A DNA stretch of 64,000 bases from Phytobacter massiliensis JC163 (lineage in GTDB: Bacteria; Pseudomonadota; Gammaproteobacteria; Enterobacterales; Enterobacteriaceae), in NCBI RefSeq assembly GCF_000321045.1, contig NZ_HE578945.1, positions 486,018 through 550,017 on the forward strand, in the 5' to 3' direction. The translations under genes and the position numbers were made by a program. The notes below the pieces were generated by a model that saw nothing but the letters and a program-made list of their open reading frames with translations, was not told the origin of the DNA and did no database searches. Shown in pieces: positions 20,292-30,026 of this stretch. The first letter of the stretch is position 1, and each line of letters opens with the position of its first letter.

Positions 20292-21662
20292 ATGACAAAA
20301 TTAACCTGTTTTAAAGCCTACGATATTCGCGGCAAGCTGGGCGAAGAGCTGAATGAAGAGATTGCCTGGAGAATTGGCCGCGCGTACGGCGAATATTTAA
20401 AACCCAAAACCATCGTACTGGGCGGCGATGTCCGCCTGACCAGCGAAGCGTTAAAGCTGGCGCTGGCAAAAGGGTTACAGGATGCGGGGGTGGACGTGCT
20501 GGATATCGGGCTTTCCGGCACCGAAGAGATCTACTTCGCCACCTTTCATCTGGGCGTAGACGGCGGCATAGAAGTGACCGCCAGCCACAACCCGATGGAC
20601 TATAACGGCATGAAGCTGGTGCGCAAGGGCGCGCGCCCCATCAGCGGCGACACCGGCCTGCGCGATGTACAGCGCCTGGCGGAGGCTAACGACTTCCCGC
20701 CGGTCAATGCGCAAAAGCGCGGCAGCTACCAGCAGATCAACCTGCGCGATGCTTACATTGACCACCTGCTGAGCTATATCGATACCGCAAACCTTACGCC
20801 TCTCAGGCTGGTGGTCAATTCCGGTAACGGCGCGGCAGGCCCGGTGGTGGACGCCATCGAGGCGCGCTTTAAGGCGCAGGGCGTGCCGGTTGAGTTTATC
20901 AAAGTCCACAACACCCCGGACGGCAACTTCCCTAACGGTATTCCTAACCCGCTGCTGCCGGAGTGCCGCGACGACACCCGCAACGCGGTTATCGAACACC
21001 GCGCCGATATGGGCATTGCCTTTGACGGCGATTTTGACCGCTGCTTCCTGTTTGACGGCGACGGGCAGTTTATCGAGGGTTACTACATTGTCGGGCTGCT
21101 GGCGCAGGCGTTCCTCGAAAAACACCCCGGTGCGAAGATCATTCACGACCCGCGCCTCTCCTGGAACACGGTGGATGTCGTCACCCGCGCCGGCGGCGAA
21201 CCGGTCATGTCCAAAACCGGCCATGCCTTTATCAAAGAGCGGATGCGTGAAGAGGACGCCATCTACGGCGGCGAGATGAGCGCCCACCACTATTTCCGTG
21301 ATTTTGCCTACTGCGACAGCGGCATGATCCCCTGGCTGCTGGTGGCTGAACTGCTGTGCCTGAAAGGCAAAACGCTGGCGGAACTGGTGCGCGATCGGAT
21401 GGCGGCCTTCCCGGCAAGCGGCGAGATCAACCTCAAGCTTGCCGAACCCGCGGCGGCAATCGCCCGTGTCGAAGCCCAGTTTTCCCGCAACGCCCTGAGC
21501 GTGGACCGCACTGACGGTATCAGCCTTGCGTTCCCCGACTGGCGTTTCAATTTGCGCTCCTCAAACACCGAGCCGGTGGTGCGCCTTAACGTAGAGTCAC
21601 GCGGCGACGCGGCGCTGATGGAGGCGCGAACGCAGGACATTCTGACGCTGTTGAATCAGTAA
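20292..21662 (+). CDS. manB: phosphomannomutase
   Basis: ManB (CpsG) interconverts mannose-6-phosphate and mannose-1-phosphate, the substrate of ManC. The 456-residue enzyme has the catalytic phosphoserine loop [13 protein letters not shown] near residue 97, the metal-binding DGDFDRC near residue 245, and GEMSAHHYF and [10 protein letters not shown] in the C-terminal domains. This is the full alpha-D-phosphohexomutase layout. Confidence 0.97.
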   Translation: MTKLTCFKAYDIRGKLGEELNEEIAWRIGRAYGEYLKPKTIVLGGDVRLTSEALKLALAKGLQDAGVDVLDIGLSGTEEIYFATFHLGVDGGIEVTASHNPMDYNGMKLVRKGARPISGDTGLRDVQRLAEANDFPPVNAQKRGSYQQINLRDAYIDHLLSYIDTANLTPLRLVVNSGNGAAGPVVDAIEARFKAQGVPVEFIKVHNTPDGNFPNGIPNPLLPECRDDTRNAVIEHRADMGIAFDGDFDRCFLFDGDGQFIEGYYIVGLLAQAFLEKHPGAKIIHDPRLSWNTVDVVTRAGGEPVMSKTGHAFIKERMREEDAIYGGEMSAHHYFRDFAYCDSGMIPWLLVAELLCLKGKTLAELVRDRMAAFPASGEINLKLAEPAAAIARVEAQFSRNALSVDRTDGISLAFPDWRFNLRSSNTEPVVRLNVESRGDAALMEARTQDILTLLNQ

Positions 21663-21682
21663 CCGACGTTTCTGCTGTTCTT

Positions 21683-21727
21683 CCCCTCATCCTGGCCCTC
21701 TCCCATAAGGAGAGGGCAGGAGTGGGG
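21683..21727. repeat. CCCTCTCC-type palindrome after manB
   Basis: A strong hairpin fills much of the manB-wcaJ gap: GGCCCTCTCC (21694-21703) pairs with GGAGAGGGC (21709-21717), with further imperfect pairing of CCCCTCATCCT to AGGAGTGGGG. It is the largest of three related elements and lacks a T-run. A partial transcription block or an RNA stability boundary between the sugar-nucleotide genes and wcaJ is possible. Confidence 0.5.
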
Positions 21728-21763
21728 AGACAACACGCCAGAAACTTATAAACAGGTAAAACG

Positions 21764-23158
21764 ATGACAAATCTAAAAAAGCGCGACCGGGCCAGAACGA
21801 ATGCATCGTTGATCTCTATCGTGCAGCGTTTTTCCGACATCACCATTATGTTTGGCGGGCTTTGGGTCGTCTGTGTGGTCAACGCGTTGCCCTTCTTTTA
21901 CCAGCATCTGCTGATGGCGCTGACTACGCTGGTGGTTTTCCAGATGATCGGCGGTATGACCGATTTTTACCGCTCCTGGCGCGGAGTGCGCTTTATCACC
22001 GAACTGGTGCTGCTGCTGCAAAACTGGACCCTGAGCCTAATCTTTAGCGCGGGTCTGCTGGCGTTCAGTAGCGATATCAGCAACCCCTTCGGCATCTATT
22101 TCGCCTGGTATCTGCTGGGCAGCCTGGGGCTGGTGCTCTGCCGTGGCGTTATCCGCTTTGGCGCAGGCTGGCTGCGCAACCACGGCTACAACACCCGTCG
22201 GGTCGCGGTGGCGGGGGATTTACCCTCAGGCCAGTCGCTGCTTAACGGTTTTCGCAACGAGCCGTGGCTCGGGTTTGAAGTGGTCGGCGTTTACCACGAT
22301 GCGAAACCTGAAGGCGTCAGCAATGACTGGGTAGGCAACTTTGACCAGCTGCTGGCAGACGCTCACAGCGGCAAGATCCATAACGTCTATATCGCGATGT
22401 CGATGAACGACGCCGAACGCATCAAATCGCTGGTGCGCGCGCTGGCGGATACCACCTGCTCGGTGATCCTTATCCCTGACGTCTTCACCTTTAATATTCT
22501 GCACTCGCGTATTGAAGAGGTGAACGGCGTGCCGGTGGTGCCGCTGTACGACACGCCGCTGTCGGGCATTAACCGCGTGCTGAAACGGCTTGAAGATATC
22601 GTGCTGTCGTCGCTGATCCTGATGCTGATCTCGCCGGTGCTGGTGGCTATCTCGCTGGCGGTAAAAATCTCCTCTCCCGGCCCGGTTATCTTCCGCCAGA
22701 CCCGCTACGGAATGGACGGGAAGCCGATTATGGTGTGGAAGTTCCGCTCCATGAAGGTCATGGAAAACGACAAGGTGGTGACCCAGGCAACGCAGAACGA
22801 CCCCCGGGTAACCAAAGTGGGCAGCTTCCTGCGCCGCACCTCCCTTGATGAGCTGCCGCAGTTCATTAATGTGCTGACTGGCGGGATGTCCATTGTCGGG
22901 CCACGCCCGCACGCGGTGGCGCACAATGAGCAGTACCGTCAGCTGATTGAAGGCTACATGCTGCGCCACAAAGTGAAACCGGGCATCACCGGCTGGGCGC
23001 AGATTAACGGCTGGCGCGGCGAGACAGATACGCTGGAAAAAATGGAAAAACGCATTGAGTTTGACCTGGAGTACATCCGCGAATGGAGCCTCTGGTTCGA
23101 TATCAAGATTGTTTTTCTGACCATCTTCAAAGGCTTTGTTAACAAAGCGGCGTATTAG
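21764..23158 (+). CDS. wcaJ: undecaprenyl-phosphate glucose-1-phosphate transferase WcaJ
   Basis: WcaJ starts colanic acid synthesis by moving glucose-1-phosphate from UDP-glucose to undecaprenyl phosphate. The 464-residue protein has about four N-terminal membrane helices, a CoA-binding-like middle (residues 150-265), and a reentrant hairpin near residue 280. The C-terminal catalytic bacterial sugar transferase domain carries KFRSM, RTSLDELPQFINVLTGGMSIVGPRP and KPGITGWAQ. It belongs to the polyisoprenyl-phosphate hexose-1-phosphate transferase family. Confidence 0.97.
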   Translation: MTNLKKRDRARTNASLISIVQRFSDITIMFGGLWVVCVVNALPFFYQHLLMALTTLVVFQMIGGMTDFYRSWRGVRFITELVLLLQNWTLSLIFSAGLLAFSSDISNPFGIYFAWYLLGSLGLVLCRGVIRFGAGWLRNHGYNTRRVAVAGDLPSGQSLLNGFRNEPWLGFEVVGVYHDAKPEGVSNDWVGNFDQLLADAHSGKIHNVYIAMSMNDAERIKSLVRALADTTCSVILIPDVFTFNILHSRIEEVNGVPVVPLYDTPLSGINRVLKRLEDIVLSSLILMLISPVLVAISLAVKISSPGPVIFRQTRYGMDGKPIMVWKFRSMKVMENDKVVTQATQNDPRVTKVGSFLRRTSLDELPQFINVLTGGMSIVGPRPHAVAHNEQYRQLIEGYMLRHKVKPGITGWAQINGWRGETDTLEKMEKRIEFDLEYIREWSLWFDIKIVFLTIFKGFVNKAAY

Positions 23159-23168
23159 GGAGCGAGCC

Positions 23169-24647
23169 GTGAGCTTACGTGAGAAAACCATCAGCGGCGC
23201 CAAATGGTCGGCGATGGCGACCATCATCATCATCGGCCTTGGGCTGGTGCAGATGACGGTGCTGGCGCGCATTATCGATAACCACCAGTTCGGCCTGCTG
23301 ACCGTTTCGCTGGTGATTATCGCCCTGGCGGATACCCTGTCCGACTTCGGCATCGCCAACTCCATCATCCAGCGCAAAGAGATTAGCCATCTGGAGCTGA
23401 CCACCCTCTACTGGCTGAATGTCGGGCTAGGGCTGGTGGTCTGCGCGGCGATTTTCGCCGCCAGCGACCTGATTGCCGGGGTGCTGCATAACCCGGACCT
23501 GTCGCCGCTTATCAAAACGCTGTCGCTGGCTTTTGTGGTGATCCCGCACGGCCAGCAGTTCCGCGCGCTGATGCAAAAGGAGCTGGAGTTCAACAAAATA
23601 GGCATGATTGAGACCAGCGCGGTACTGGCGGGCTTCACCTTTACGGTGGTCAGCGCCCACTTCTGGCCGGTGGCGATGACCGCCATTCTCGGTTATCTGG
23701 TCAACAGCACCGTCCGCACGCTGCTGTTCGGCTACTTTGGCCGCAAAATCTATCGCCCCGGCCTGCACTTCTCGCTGGCGTCCGTCAGCGCCAACCTTAA
23801 GTTCGGCGCATGGCTGACGGCAGACAGCATTATCAACTACATCAATACCAACCTCTCCACGCTGGTACTGGCGCGCATTCTCGGCGCAAGCGTCGCCGGG
23901 GGCTATAACCTGGCCTACAACGTGGCGGTTGTGCCGCCCATGAAGCTCAATCCGATTATCACGCGCGTGCTGTTCCCGGCGTTCGCCAAAATTCAGGACG
24001 ACACGGCGAAGCTGCGCCTGAACTTCTACAAGCTGCTTTCGATTGTGGGAATTATTAACTTTCCTATTCTGCTGGGGCTGCTGGTGGTGGCGAACAATTT
24101 TGTGCCGCTGGTGTTCGGCGAGAAGTGGAACAGCATCGTGCCCATCCTGCAACTGCTGTGCATCGTTGGCCTGCTGCGTTCGGTCGGCAACCCTATCGGT
24201 TCGCTGCTGATGGCGAAAGCACGGGTCGATATCAGTTTCAAATTCAACGTCTTTAAAACCTTTCTCTTTATTCCGGCCATCATTATCGGCGGCCACCTGG
24301 CGGGGGCCATCGGCGTCACGCTGGGCTTCCTGCTGGTGCAGATTATCAACACCGTTCTGAGCTACTTCGTGATGATTAAGCCGGTTCTCGGCTCCAGCTA
24401 CCGTCAGTACATGCTGAGCCTGTGGCTGCCGTTTTATCTCTCATTGCCGACGCTTGCGGTCAGCTACGGGCTTGGACTGGCGCTGGATAGCCGTCTGCCC
24501 ACCGCCACGCTGCTTATCGTGCAGGTGCTGGCCGGCGCGCTGGCCTTCGCGGTGATGATTATCCTGTCGCGCAATGCGCTGGTGGTGGAGATGAAACGTC
24601 AGTTTTGCCGCAGTGAAAAAATGAAAACGCTAATGCGGGCAGGGTGA
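23169..24647 (+). CDS. wzxC: colanic acid flippase WzxC
   Basis: WzxC is the MOP-superfamily transporter that flips the lipid-linked colanic acid repeat unit to the periplasmic face. The 492-residue protein has about 12 membrane helices and the conserved opening SLREKTISGAKWSA. The start is a GTG at 23169, ten bases past the wcaJ stop and preceded by AGGGAG. An ATG 11 codons earlier lies inside wcaJ and has no family match. Confidence 0.95.
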   Translation: MSLREKTISGAKWSAMATIIIIGLGLVQMTVLARIIDNHQFGLLTVSLVIIALADTLSDFGIANSIIQRKEISHLELTTLYWLNVGLGLVVCAAIFAASDLIAGVLHNPDLSPLIKTLSLAFVVIPHGQQFRALMQKELEFNKIGMIETSAVLAGFTFTVVSAHFWPVAMTAILGYLVNSTVRTLLFGYFGRKIYRPGLHFSLASVSANLKFGAWLTADSIINYINTNLSTLVLARILGASVAGGYNLAYNVAVVPPMKLNPIITRVLFPAFAKIQDDTAKLRLNFYKLLSIVGIINFPILLGLLVVANNFVPLVFGEKWNSIVPILQLLCIVGLLRSVGNPIGSLLMAKARVDISFKFNVFKTFLFIPAIIIGGHLAGAIGVTLGFLLVQIINTVLSYFVMIKPVLGSSYRQYMLSLWLPFYLSLPTLAVSYGLGLALDSRLPTATLLIVQVLAGALAFAVMIILSRNALVVEMKRQFCRSEKMKTLMRAG

Positions 24648-24671
24648 GTTTACTTTTTTAAGAGGTCAGTT

Positions 24672-25949
24672 ATGAAATTATTAATTTTAGGCAACCACAC
24701 CTGCGGCAACCGTGGCGATAGCGCCATCCTGCGTGGTCTGCTTGACGCTATTGCGCGCATCGAACCCCAGGCGGAAGTGGATGTGATGAGCCGCTACCCG
24801 GTAAGCTCCTCCTGGCTGCTGAACCGTCCGGTGATGGGCGACCCCCTTTACAGCCAGATGAAAGCCCACAACAACGCCGCCGGGCTGATGGGGCGGGTAA
24901 AAAAGGTGCTGCGCCGTCGCTACCAGCATCAGGTACTGCTCTCACGCGTGACCGACAGCGGCAAACTGCGCAATATCGCCATCGCGCAGGGCTTTACCGA
25001 TTTCGTCCGCCTGCTGTCGGGCTATGACGCCATCATCCAGGTTGGCGGTTCGTTTTTCGTTGACCTCTACGGCGTGCCGCAGTTTGAACATGCCCTGTGC
25101 ACTTTTATGGCGAAAAAGCCGCTCTATATGGTGGGACACAGCGTCGGCCCCTTCCAGGACCCGCAGTTTAACCAGTTGGCGAACTACGTCTTCGGCCACT
25201 GCGATGCGCTGATCCTGCGCGAAAGCGTCAGCCTTAACCTGATGAAACAGAGCGACATCACCACTGCGAAAGTAGAGCAGGGCATTGATACCGCCTGGCT
25301 GGTGGAAGACGACAGCCACTTCACCCCCAGCTACGCCGTACGCCACTGGCTGGATGTGGCGGCGAAACAGAAGACCGTCGCCATCACCCTGCGCGAACTT
25401 GCGCCGTTCGATAAGCGGTTGAACACCACCCAGCAGGCCTATGAAAAAGCCTTCGCCGGGGTGGTCAACCGCATTATTGACGCGGGCTGGCAGGTGATAG
25501 CCCTCTCCACCTGTACCGGTATCGACAGCTACAACAAAGACGACCGTATGGTGGCGCTGAACCTGCGCCAGCATATCAGCGACCCGTCCCGCTACCATGT
25601 GGTGATGGACGAACTCAACGATCTGGAGATGGGCAAAATCCTCGCCGCCTGTGACCTGACCGTCGGCACCCGCCTGCACTCGGCCATTATCTCGATGAAC
25701 TTCGGCACGCCTGCCATCGCCATTAACTATGAGCACAAATCCGCCGGGATTATGCAGCAGCTCGGGATGCCGGAGATGGCGGTGGATATTCGCCACCTGC
25801 TGGACGGCTCGCTGGCGGCAATGGCCGCGGATACCCTGGGCCAGCTCCCTGCGCTTAACGCCCGCCTGGCGACAGCGGTCGCCGCAGAGCGCGAGAAAGG
25901 GCAGGTAATGGTGAAATCGGTACTGGATCGCGTACGGGAGGGAAAATGA
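24672..25949 (+). CDS. wcaK: colanic acid pyruvyl transferase WcaK
   Basis: WcaK belongs to the polysaccharide pyruvyl transferase family and is thought to add the pyruvate ketal to the terminal galactose of the colanic acid repeat, using phosphoenolpyruvate. The 425-residue protein has the family entry LGNHTCGNRGDSAILRGLL, VGHSVGPFQDP in the middle, and the C-terminal GTRLHSAIISMNFGTPAIAI. It overlaps wcaL by four bases. Confidence 0.94.
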   Translation: MKLLILGNHTCGNRGDSAILRGLLDAIARIEPQAEVDVMSRYPVSSSWLLNRPVMGDPLYSQMKAHNNAAGLMGRVKKVLRRRYQHQVLLSRVTDSGKLRNIAIAQGFTDFVRLLSGYDAIIQVGGSFFVDLYGVPQFEHALCTFMAKKPLYMVGHSVGPFQDPQFNQLANYVFGHCDALILRESVSLNLMKQSDITTAKVEQGIDTAWLVEDDSHFTPSYAVRHWLDVAAKQKTVAITLRELAPFDKRLNTTQQAYEKAFAGVVNRIIDAGWQVIALSTCTGIDSYNKDDRMVALNLRQHISDPSRYHVVMDELNDLEMGKILAACDLTVGTRLHSAIISMNFGTPAIAINYEHKSAGIMQQLGMPEMAVDIRHLLDGSLAAMAADTLGQLPALNARLATAVAAEREKGQVMVKSVLDRVREGK

Positions 25950-27166
25950 AAGTCAGCTTTTTCCTGCTGAAATTTCCGCTCTCTTCCGAGACGTTTGTGC
26001 TTAACCAGATTGTCGCCTTTATCAATATGGGCTTTGAGGTCGAAATCGTCGCGCTGCAAAAAGGCGATTTAAACAACACCCACAGCGCCTGGACAGAGTA
26101 CCGGCTGGCGGAAAAGACCCACTGGCTGCTGGATGAGCCGAACGGCAAGCTGGCAAAACTGGGCTATCGCGGCAGGGCGATTTTGCGTGGCGCAGGCCGC
26201 GCCGCCACCTGGAAAGCGATGAACCTGGCGCGCTACGGCGATGAGGCGCGTAACCTGATTCTGCCCGCTATTTGCGGCCTGGCGCCGCGGGTTTTTCGCG
26301 CCGATGTCTTTATCGCCCATTTCGGCCCGGCGGGCGTAACCGCGGCCAAGCTGCGCGAGCTGGGGATGCTGGAAGGTAAAATCGCCACCGTGTTTCACGG
26401 CATCGATGTATCGAGCCGGGCGGTGCTGGACCACTATACCCCCGAATATCAGCAGCTCTTTCGCCGCGGCGATCTGATGCTACCCATTAGCGAACTGTGG
26501 GCCAGCCGGTTGCGCACCATGGGTTGCCCGACAGAAAAGATCGCCGTCTCACGTATGGGGGTCGATATGGCGCGCTTTAGCCTGCGCCCGGTGCGCGCCC
26601 CCGGCTCGCCGCTGGAGATCATTTCGGTGGCCCGTCTGACCGAGAAAAAGGGGCTGCATGTCGCCATCGAAGCCTGCCGCCTGCTTAAAGCGCGCGGCGT
26701 CCCCTTCCGCTACCGTATTCTCGGCATCGGCCCCTGGGAGCGGCGTCTGCGCACCCTTATCGAGCAGTATCAGCTGGAAGCCTTTATCGACATGCCGGGC
26801 TTTAAGCCGAGCCATGAGGTGAAAGCGATGCTGGATGAGGCCGATCTCTTTTTGCTGCCCTCGGTGACCGGCGCGGACGGCGATATGGAAGGAATTCCGG
26901 TCGCGTTAATGGAGGCGATGGCGGTAGGCATTCCGGTTATCTCTACCCTTCACAGCGGCATTCCTGAACTGGTGGATGCCGGGCATTCCGGCTGGCTGGT
27001 GCCGGAAAACGACGCCGCCGCGCTGGCCGATCAGCTTGCCGCCTTTAGCGCCATGCAGCCACAGGAGCTGACGCCGGTCATCGCCCAGGCGCGCCAGAAA
27101 GTGGAAACTGAATTTAACCAGCAGCGTATTAATCAGCACCTCGCTACGCTGCTCCAGGCGCTCTAA
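25946..27166 (+). CDS. wcaL: colanic acid glycosyltransferase WcaL
   Basis: WcaL is a GT-B, family 4 glycosyltransferase that adds one of the later sugars of the colanic acid repeat. The 406-residue protein shows FPLSSETFVLNQI at the N-terminus, FHGIDVSS in the middle and SVARLTEKKGLHVAIEA at the start of the donor domain. The E-x7-E motif appears as EGIPVALMEAMAVGIPVIS. wcaM follows after 12 bases with a GGAGG ribosome site. Confidence 0.95.
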   Translation: MKVSFFLLKFPLSSETFVLNQIVAFINMGFEVEIVALQKGDLNNTHSAWTEYRLAEKTHWLLDEPNGKLAKLGYRGRAILRGAGRAATWKAMNLARYGDEARNLILPAICGLAPRVFRADVFIAHFGPAGVTAAKLRELGMLEGKIATVFHGIDVSSRAVLDHYTPEYQQLFRRGDLMLPISELWASRLRTMGCPTEKIAVSRMGVDMARFSLRPVRAPGSPLEIISVARLTEKKGLHVAIEACRLLKARGVPFRYRILGIGPWERRLRTLIEQYQLEAFIDMPGFKPSHEVKAMLDEADLFLLPSVTGADGDMEGIPVALMEAMAVGIPVISTLHSGIPELVDAGHSGWLVPENDAAALADQLAAFSAMQPQELTPVIAQARQKVETEFNQQRINQHLATLLQAL

Positions 27167-27178
27167 TCCGGAGGAACC

Positions 27179-28579
27179 ATGACCGAGAGAACAACGCCGC
27201 TCGCGCTTAACCGTCGCCGTTTTCTGACCGCCAGCGCCGCGCTGGCGACCCTGCCGCTATGGCCCGTCAAACTCGCGCGCGCCGGGACGGTGGACATCCG
27301 CCGCTACAAAACCACCGACTGGCCAGCGGCGCTAAAGCAGGCCTTTAGCGAGGCGCAGACGGTAGAGATCCCCGCGGACGTGGTATGCGACAACGTCAAT
27401 ACCGGGATTTTTATCCCGCCGGGCAAAACGCTGCTGGTGCGCGGCAGTATCAAAAGCAACGGTCGCGGCAGGCTGGTGTTGCAGGACGGCTGCAAAGTTA
27501 TCGGCGAGAAGGGCGGCAGCCTCTATAACCTGACCCTGGACGTCCGCGGCTCCGACTGTGTGATCAAAGGGGTGAGCATGAGCGGCTACGCGCCGGTCAC
27601 GCAAATTTATATCGGCGGGAAAGAGAAGCGGGTCATGCGCAATCTCACCATCGATGACATTACCGTCAGCAAAGCGAACTACGGCATTCTGCGCCAGGGG
27701 TTTCACAACCAGATCATCGGCGCGCGCATTACCAACAGCCGCTTTAGCTATCTGCAGGGCGACGCCATTGAGTGGAACGTCGCCATCAATGACCAGGATA
27801 TCTTAATCTCCGACCACGTGATCGACCATATTGACTGTACCAACGGCAAGATCAACTGGGGAATCGGCATTGGGCTGGCGGGGAGCACCTACGATAACAG
27901 CTATCCCGAAGCGCAATCGGTAAAGAATTTCGTGGTCGCCAATATCACCGGTAGCCATTGTCGGCAACTGGTCCATGTTGAGAACGGGAAGCATTTTATT
28001 ATTCGCAACGTCAAAGCGGAGAATATAACCCCGGACTACAGCAAGAAAGCGGGAATTGATAACGCGACGGTAGCAATTTACGGCTGCGACAATTTTGTGA
28101 TTGATAATGTGAGCATGGTCAATAGTGCAGGGATGCTAATAGGTTATGGCGTTATTAAAGGCGATTATTTGTCCATTCCGCAAAACTTTAAGCTGAACAA
28201 TATCAGCCTGGATAATCGCCAGAGCCAATATAAGCTGCGCGGTATTCAGATCTCCTCCGGCAACGCCACCTCCTTTGTCGCCATCACCCGGCTGGATCTC
28301 AAGCGCGCCAGTCTTGAACTGCATAATAAGCCCCAGCACCTATTCCTGCGTAACATCAACGTGATGCAGGAAGCGGCGATCGGCCCGGCTTTAAAGCTTA
28401 ATTTCGATCTGCGTAAAGATGTGCGCGGCCGTTTTATGGCCCGTAACGATACGCTGCTGTCGCTGGCTAATATAAAAGCCGTGAATGAAAAAGGTCAAAG
28501 TTCCATCGACATCGACCGCATCGATCATCAGATTGTTAACGCTGAGAATCTCAACTTCCGTCTTCCTGCGAAACGGTAA
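27179..28579 (+). CDS. wcaM: colanic acid protein WcaM, Tat-type signal
   Basis: WcaM is the last gene of the colanic acid cluster and its biochemical role is not established. The 466-residue protein opens with a twin-arginine style signal ([17 protein letters not shown] at residues 11-27), so export to the periplasm by the Tat path is likely. The body contains many short repeats typical of right-handed beta-helix (pectate-lyase-like) folds, such as [21 protein letters not shown] periplasmic role in polymer handling, perhaps as a lyase or modifying enzyme, is an inference from fold and location. Confidence 0.93.
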   Translation: MTERTTPLALNRRRFLTASAALATLPLWPVKLARAGTVDIRRYKTTDWPAALKQAFSEAQTVEIPADVVCDNVNTGIFIPPGKTLLVRGSIKSNGRGRLVLQDGCKVIGEKGGSLYNLTLDVRGSDCVIKGVSMSGYAPVTQIYIGGKEKRVMRNLTIDDITVSKANYGILRQGFHNQIIGARITNSRFSYLQGDAIEWNVAINDQDILISDHVIDHIDCTNGKINWGIGIGLAGSTYDNSYPEAQSVKNFVVANITGSHCRQLVHVENGKHFIIRNVKAENITPDYSKKAGIDNATVAIYGCDNFVIDNVSMVNSAGMLIGYGVIKGDYLSIPQNFKLNNISLDNRQSQYKLRGIQISSGNATSFVAITRLDLKRASLELHNKPQHLFLRNINVMQEAAIGPALKLNFDLRKDVRGRFMARNDTLLSLANIKAVNEKGQSSIDIDRIDHQIVNAENLNFRLPAKR

Positions 28580-28713
28580 CGGTGTTTTTACGAGAAATCC
28601 TGGTGACTTCATTTAGGGGTTGGGATTACATCTACAGCAATTTTTCAACGATCGGCGTAACATCTTTCCCTGTGACTTGTCATAAACAAACTGGCGAAAA
28701 GAAGTTGAAGGTC

Positions 28714-28719
28714 TATAAT
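28714..28719 (+). promoter_or_regulatory. possible -10 element of the galF promoter
   Basis: A perfect TATAAT lies 30 bases before the galF ATG, and GGTGG at 28736-28740 is close to a ribosome site. No good -35 hexamer is correctly spaced; the only TTGTCA (28677-28682) is about 31 bases upstream. galF usually has its own promoters, so a start here is plausible but unproven. Confidence 0.4.
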
Positions 28720-28748
28720 TTATCAATCATTTACAGGTGGAATAGATA

Positions 28749-29641
28749 ATGATTAATTTGAAAGCAGTTATTCCGGTAGCCGGTTTAGGGATGCATATGC
28801 TCCCCGCCACCAAGGCCATTCCTAAGGAGATGCTGCCTATCGTCGACAAACCGATGATTCAATACATCGTCGACGAGATCGTTGCTGCAGGGATCAAAGA
28901 AATCGTCCTCGTCACCCACTCCTCCAAGAACGCGGTTGAAAACCACTTCGATACTTCCTATGAGCTGGAAGCGTTGCTGGAACAGCGCGTTAAACGTCAG
29001 CTGCTGGCGGAAGTGCAGTCTATCTGCCCGCCGGGCGTCACCATTATGAACGTGCGTCAGGCACAGCCGCTGGGTCTGGGCCACTCTATCCTTTGCGCCC
29101 GTCCTGTTGTTGGCGATAACCCATTTGTGGTTGTGCTGCCGGATATCATTCTGGATAACGCTTCTGCCGACCCGCTGCGCTACAATCTGGCGGCGATGGT
29201 TGCCCGCTTCAAAGAGACTGGCCGCAGCCAGGTGCTGGCAAAACGGATGAAAGGCGATCTCTCCGAGTACTCGGTTATTCAGACGAAAGAGCCGCTGGAT
29301 AGCGAAGGCAAGGTCAGCCGCATCGTGCAGTTCATTGAAAAACCGGATCAGCCGCAGACCCTCGATTCAGACCTGATGGCCGTTGGCCGCTATGTGCTCT
29401 CTGCGGAAATCTGGGCCGAGCTGGAAAAAACCGAGCCGGGCGCCTGGGGCCGTATCCAGCTGACCGACGCCATCGCGCAGCTTGCCTCGCGTGAGTCCGT
29501 GGACGCCATGCTGATGACCGGCGACAGCTATGACTGCGGTAAAAAATGGGCTATATGCAGGCGTTCGTCAATTACGGCCTGCGTAACCTGAAAGAAGGGC
29601 AAAAATTCCGCGAAAGCATCAAAAAGTTGCTGACCCAATAA
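28749..29641 (+). pseudogene. galF: galF, frame broken by one missing A
   Basis: GalF is a GalU paralogue, a UTP-glucose-1-phosphate uridylyltransferase-like subunit at the border of the enteric O-antigen locus. The first 266 codons match the family, including the GalF-type [18 protein letters not shown] where GalU has GTRMLP, and VEKP-like FIEKPDQP. At 29541-29546 a run of six A follows GACTGCGGT; the family sequence [11 protein letters not shown] needs seven. The frame then gives [14 protein letters not shown] and stops at 29591. Reading on in the other frame from ATGGGC restores [12 protein letters not shown] through to TAA at 29639-29641, for a normal 297 residues. Causes could be a sequencing error in the homopolymer, a true mutation, or a -1 slip on the A-run. 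Confidence 0.9.
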
Positions 29642-29674
29642 GGGGCTGAAATAACGCGACTAGATTTTGTTCAT

Positions 29675-29736
29675 AAAGCAGTTGAGAGTGGTGACCGGAG
29701 ACATAGTGCTTCAGAACATTCTCACTGCTTTTTTTA
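29675..29736 (+). terminator. terminator after galF
   Basis: AAAGCAGT-GAGA (29675-29687) can pair with TCTC-ACTGCTTT (29720-29731) across a loop of about 30 bases. The right arm runs into a T-run (29729-29735). This is a plausible Rho-independent terminator separating galF from the O-antigen operon leader. Confidence 0.7.
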
Positions 29737-29928
29737 TATTTTTGCTGTTAAATCAACGCATAATAAAAAACAGCAGATTAGGAATTTCCTCACTACAATG
29801 AGTTTTTTCCTTGTCACTATTGCCGTTTAAGCGGACAATAGAATTTTAGCATTTTGTGCCAGGCGAGACGGTTTAACGACGCTGCCTGATATATATTTCT
29901 CTCAATTGTCGGTAGTTGCACACAGTAC

Positions 29929-29967
29929 ACTGGTAGCTTTTGAGCCAGGGGCGGTAGCATACCCTGG
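29929..29967 (+). promoter_or_regulatory. JUMPstart with ops element (O-antigen operon)
   Basis: ACTGGTAGCTTTTGAGCCAG followed by GGCGGTAGCAT (29950-29960) is the JUMPstart/ops sequence of O-antigen leaders and the loading site for RfaH. It starts 98 bases before the rfbB GTG. The AT-rich 29740-29928 stretch before it, with several TATA-like tracts, should hold the operon promoter; I saw no gene there. Confidence 0.92.
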
Positions 29968-30026
29968 CGTTCTCTCGCCTGCCGGTGCGGTAGTTAAAAC
30001 TTGCATAAGCAAAAATGGAAGATCAC

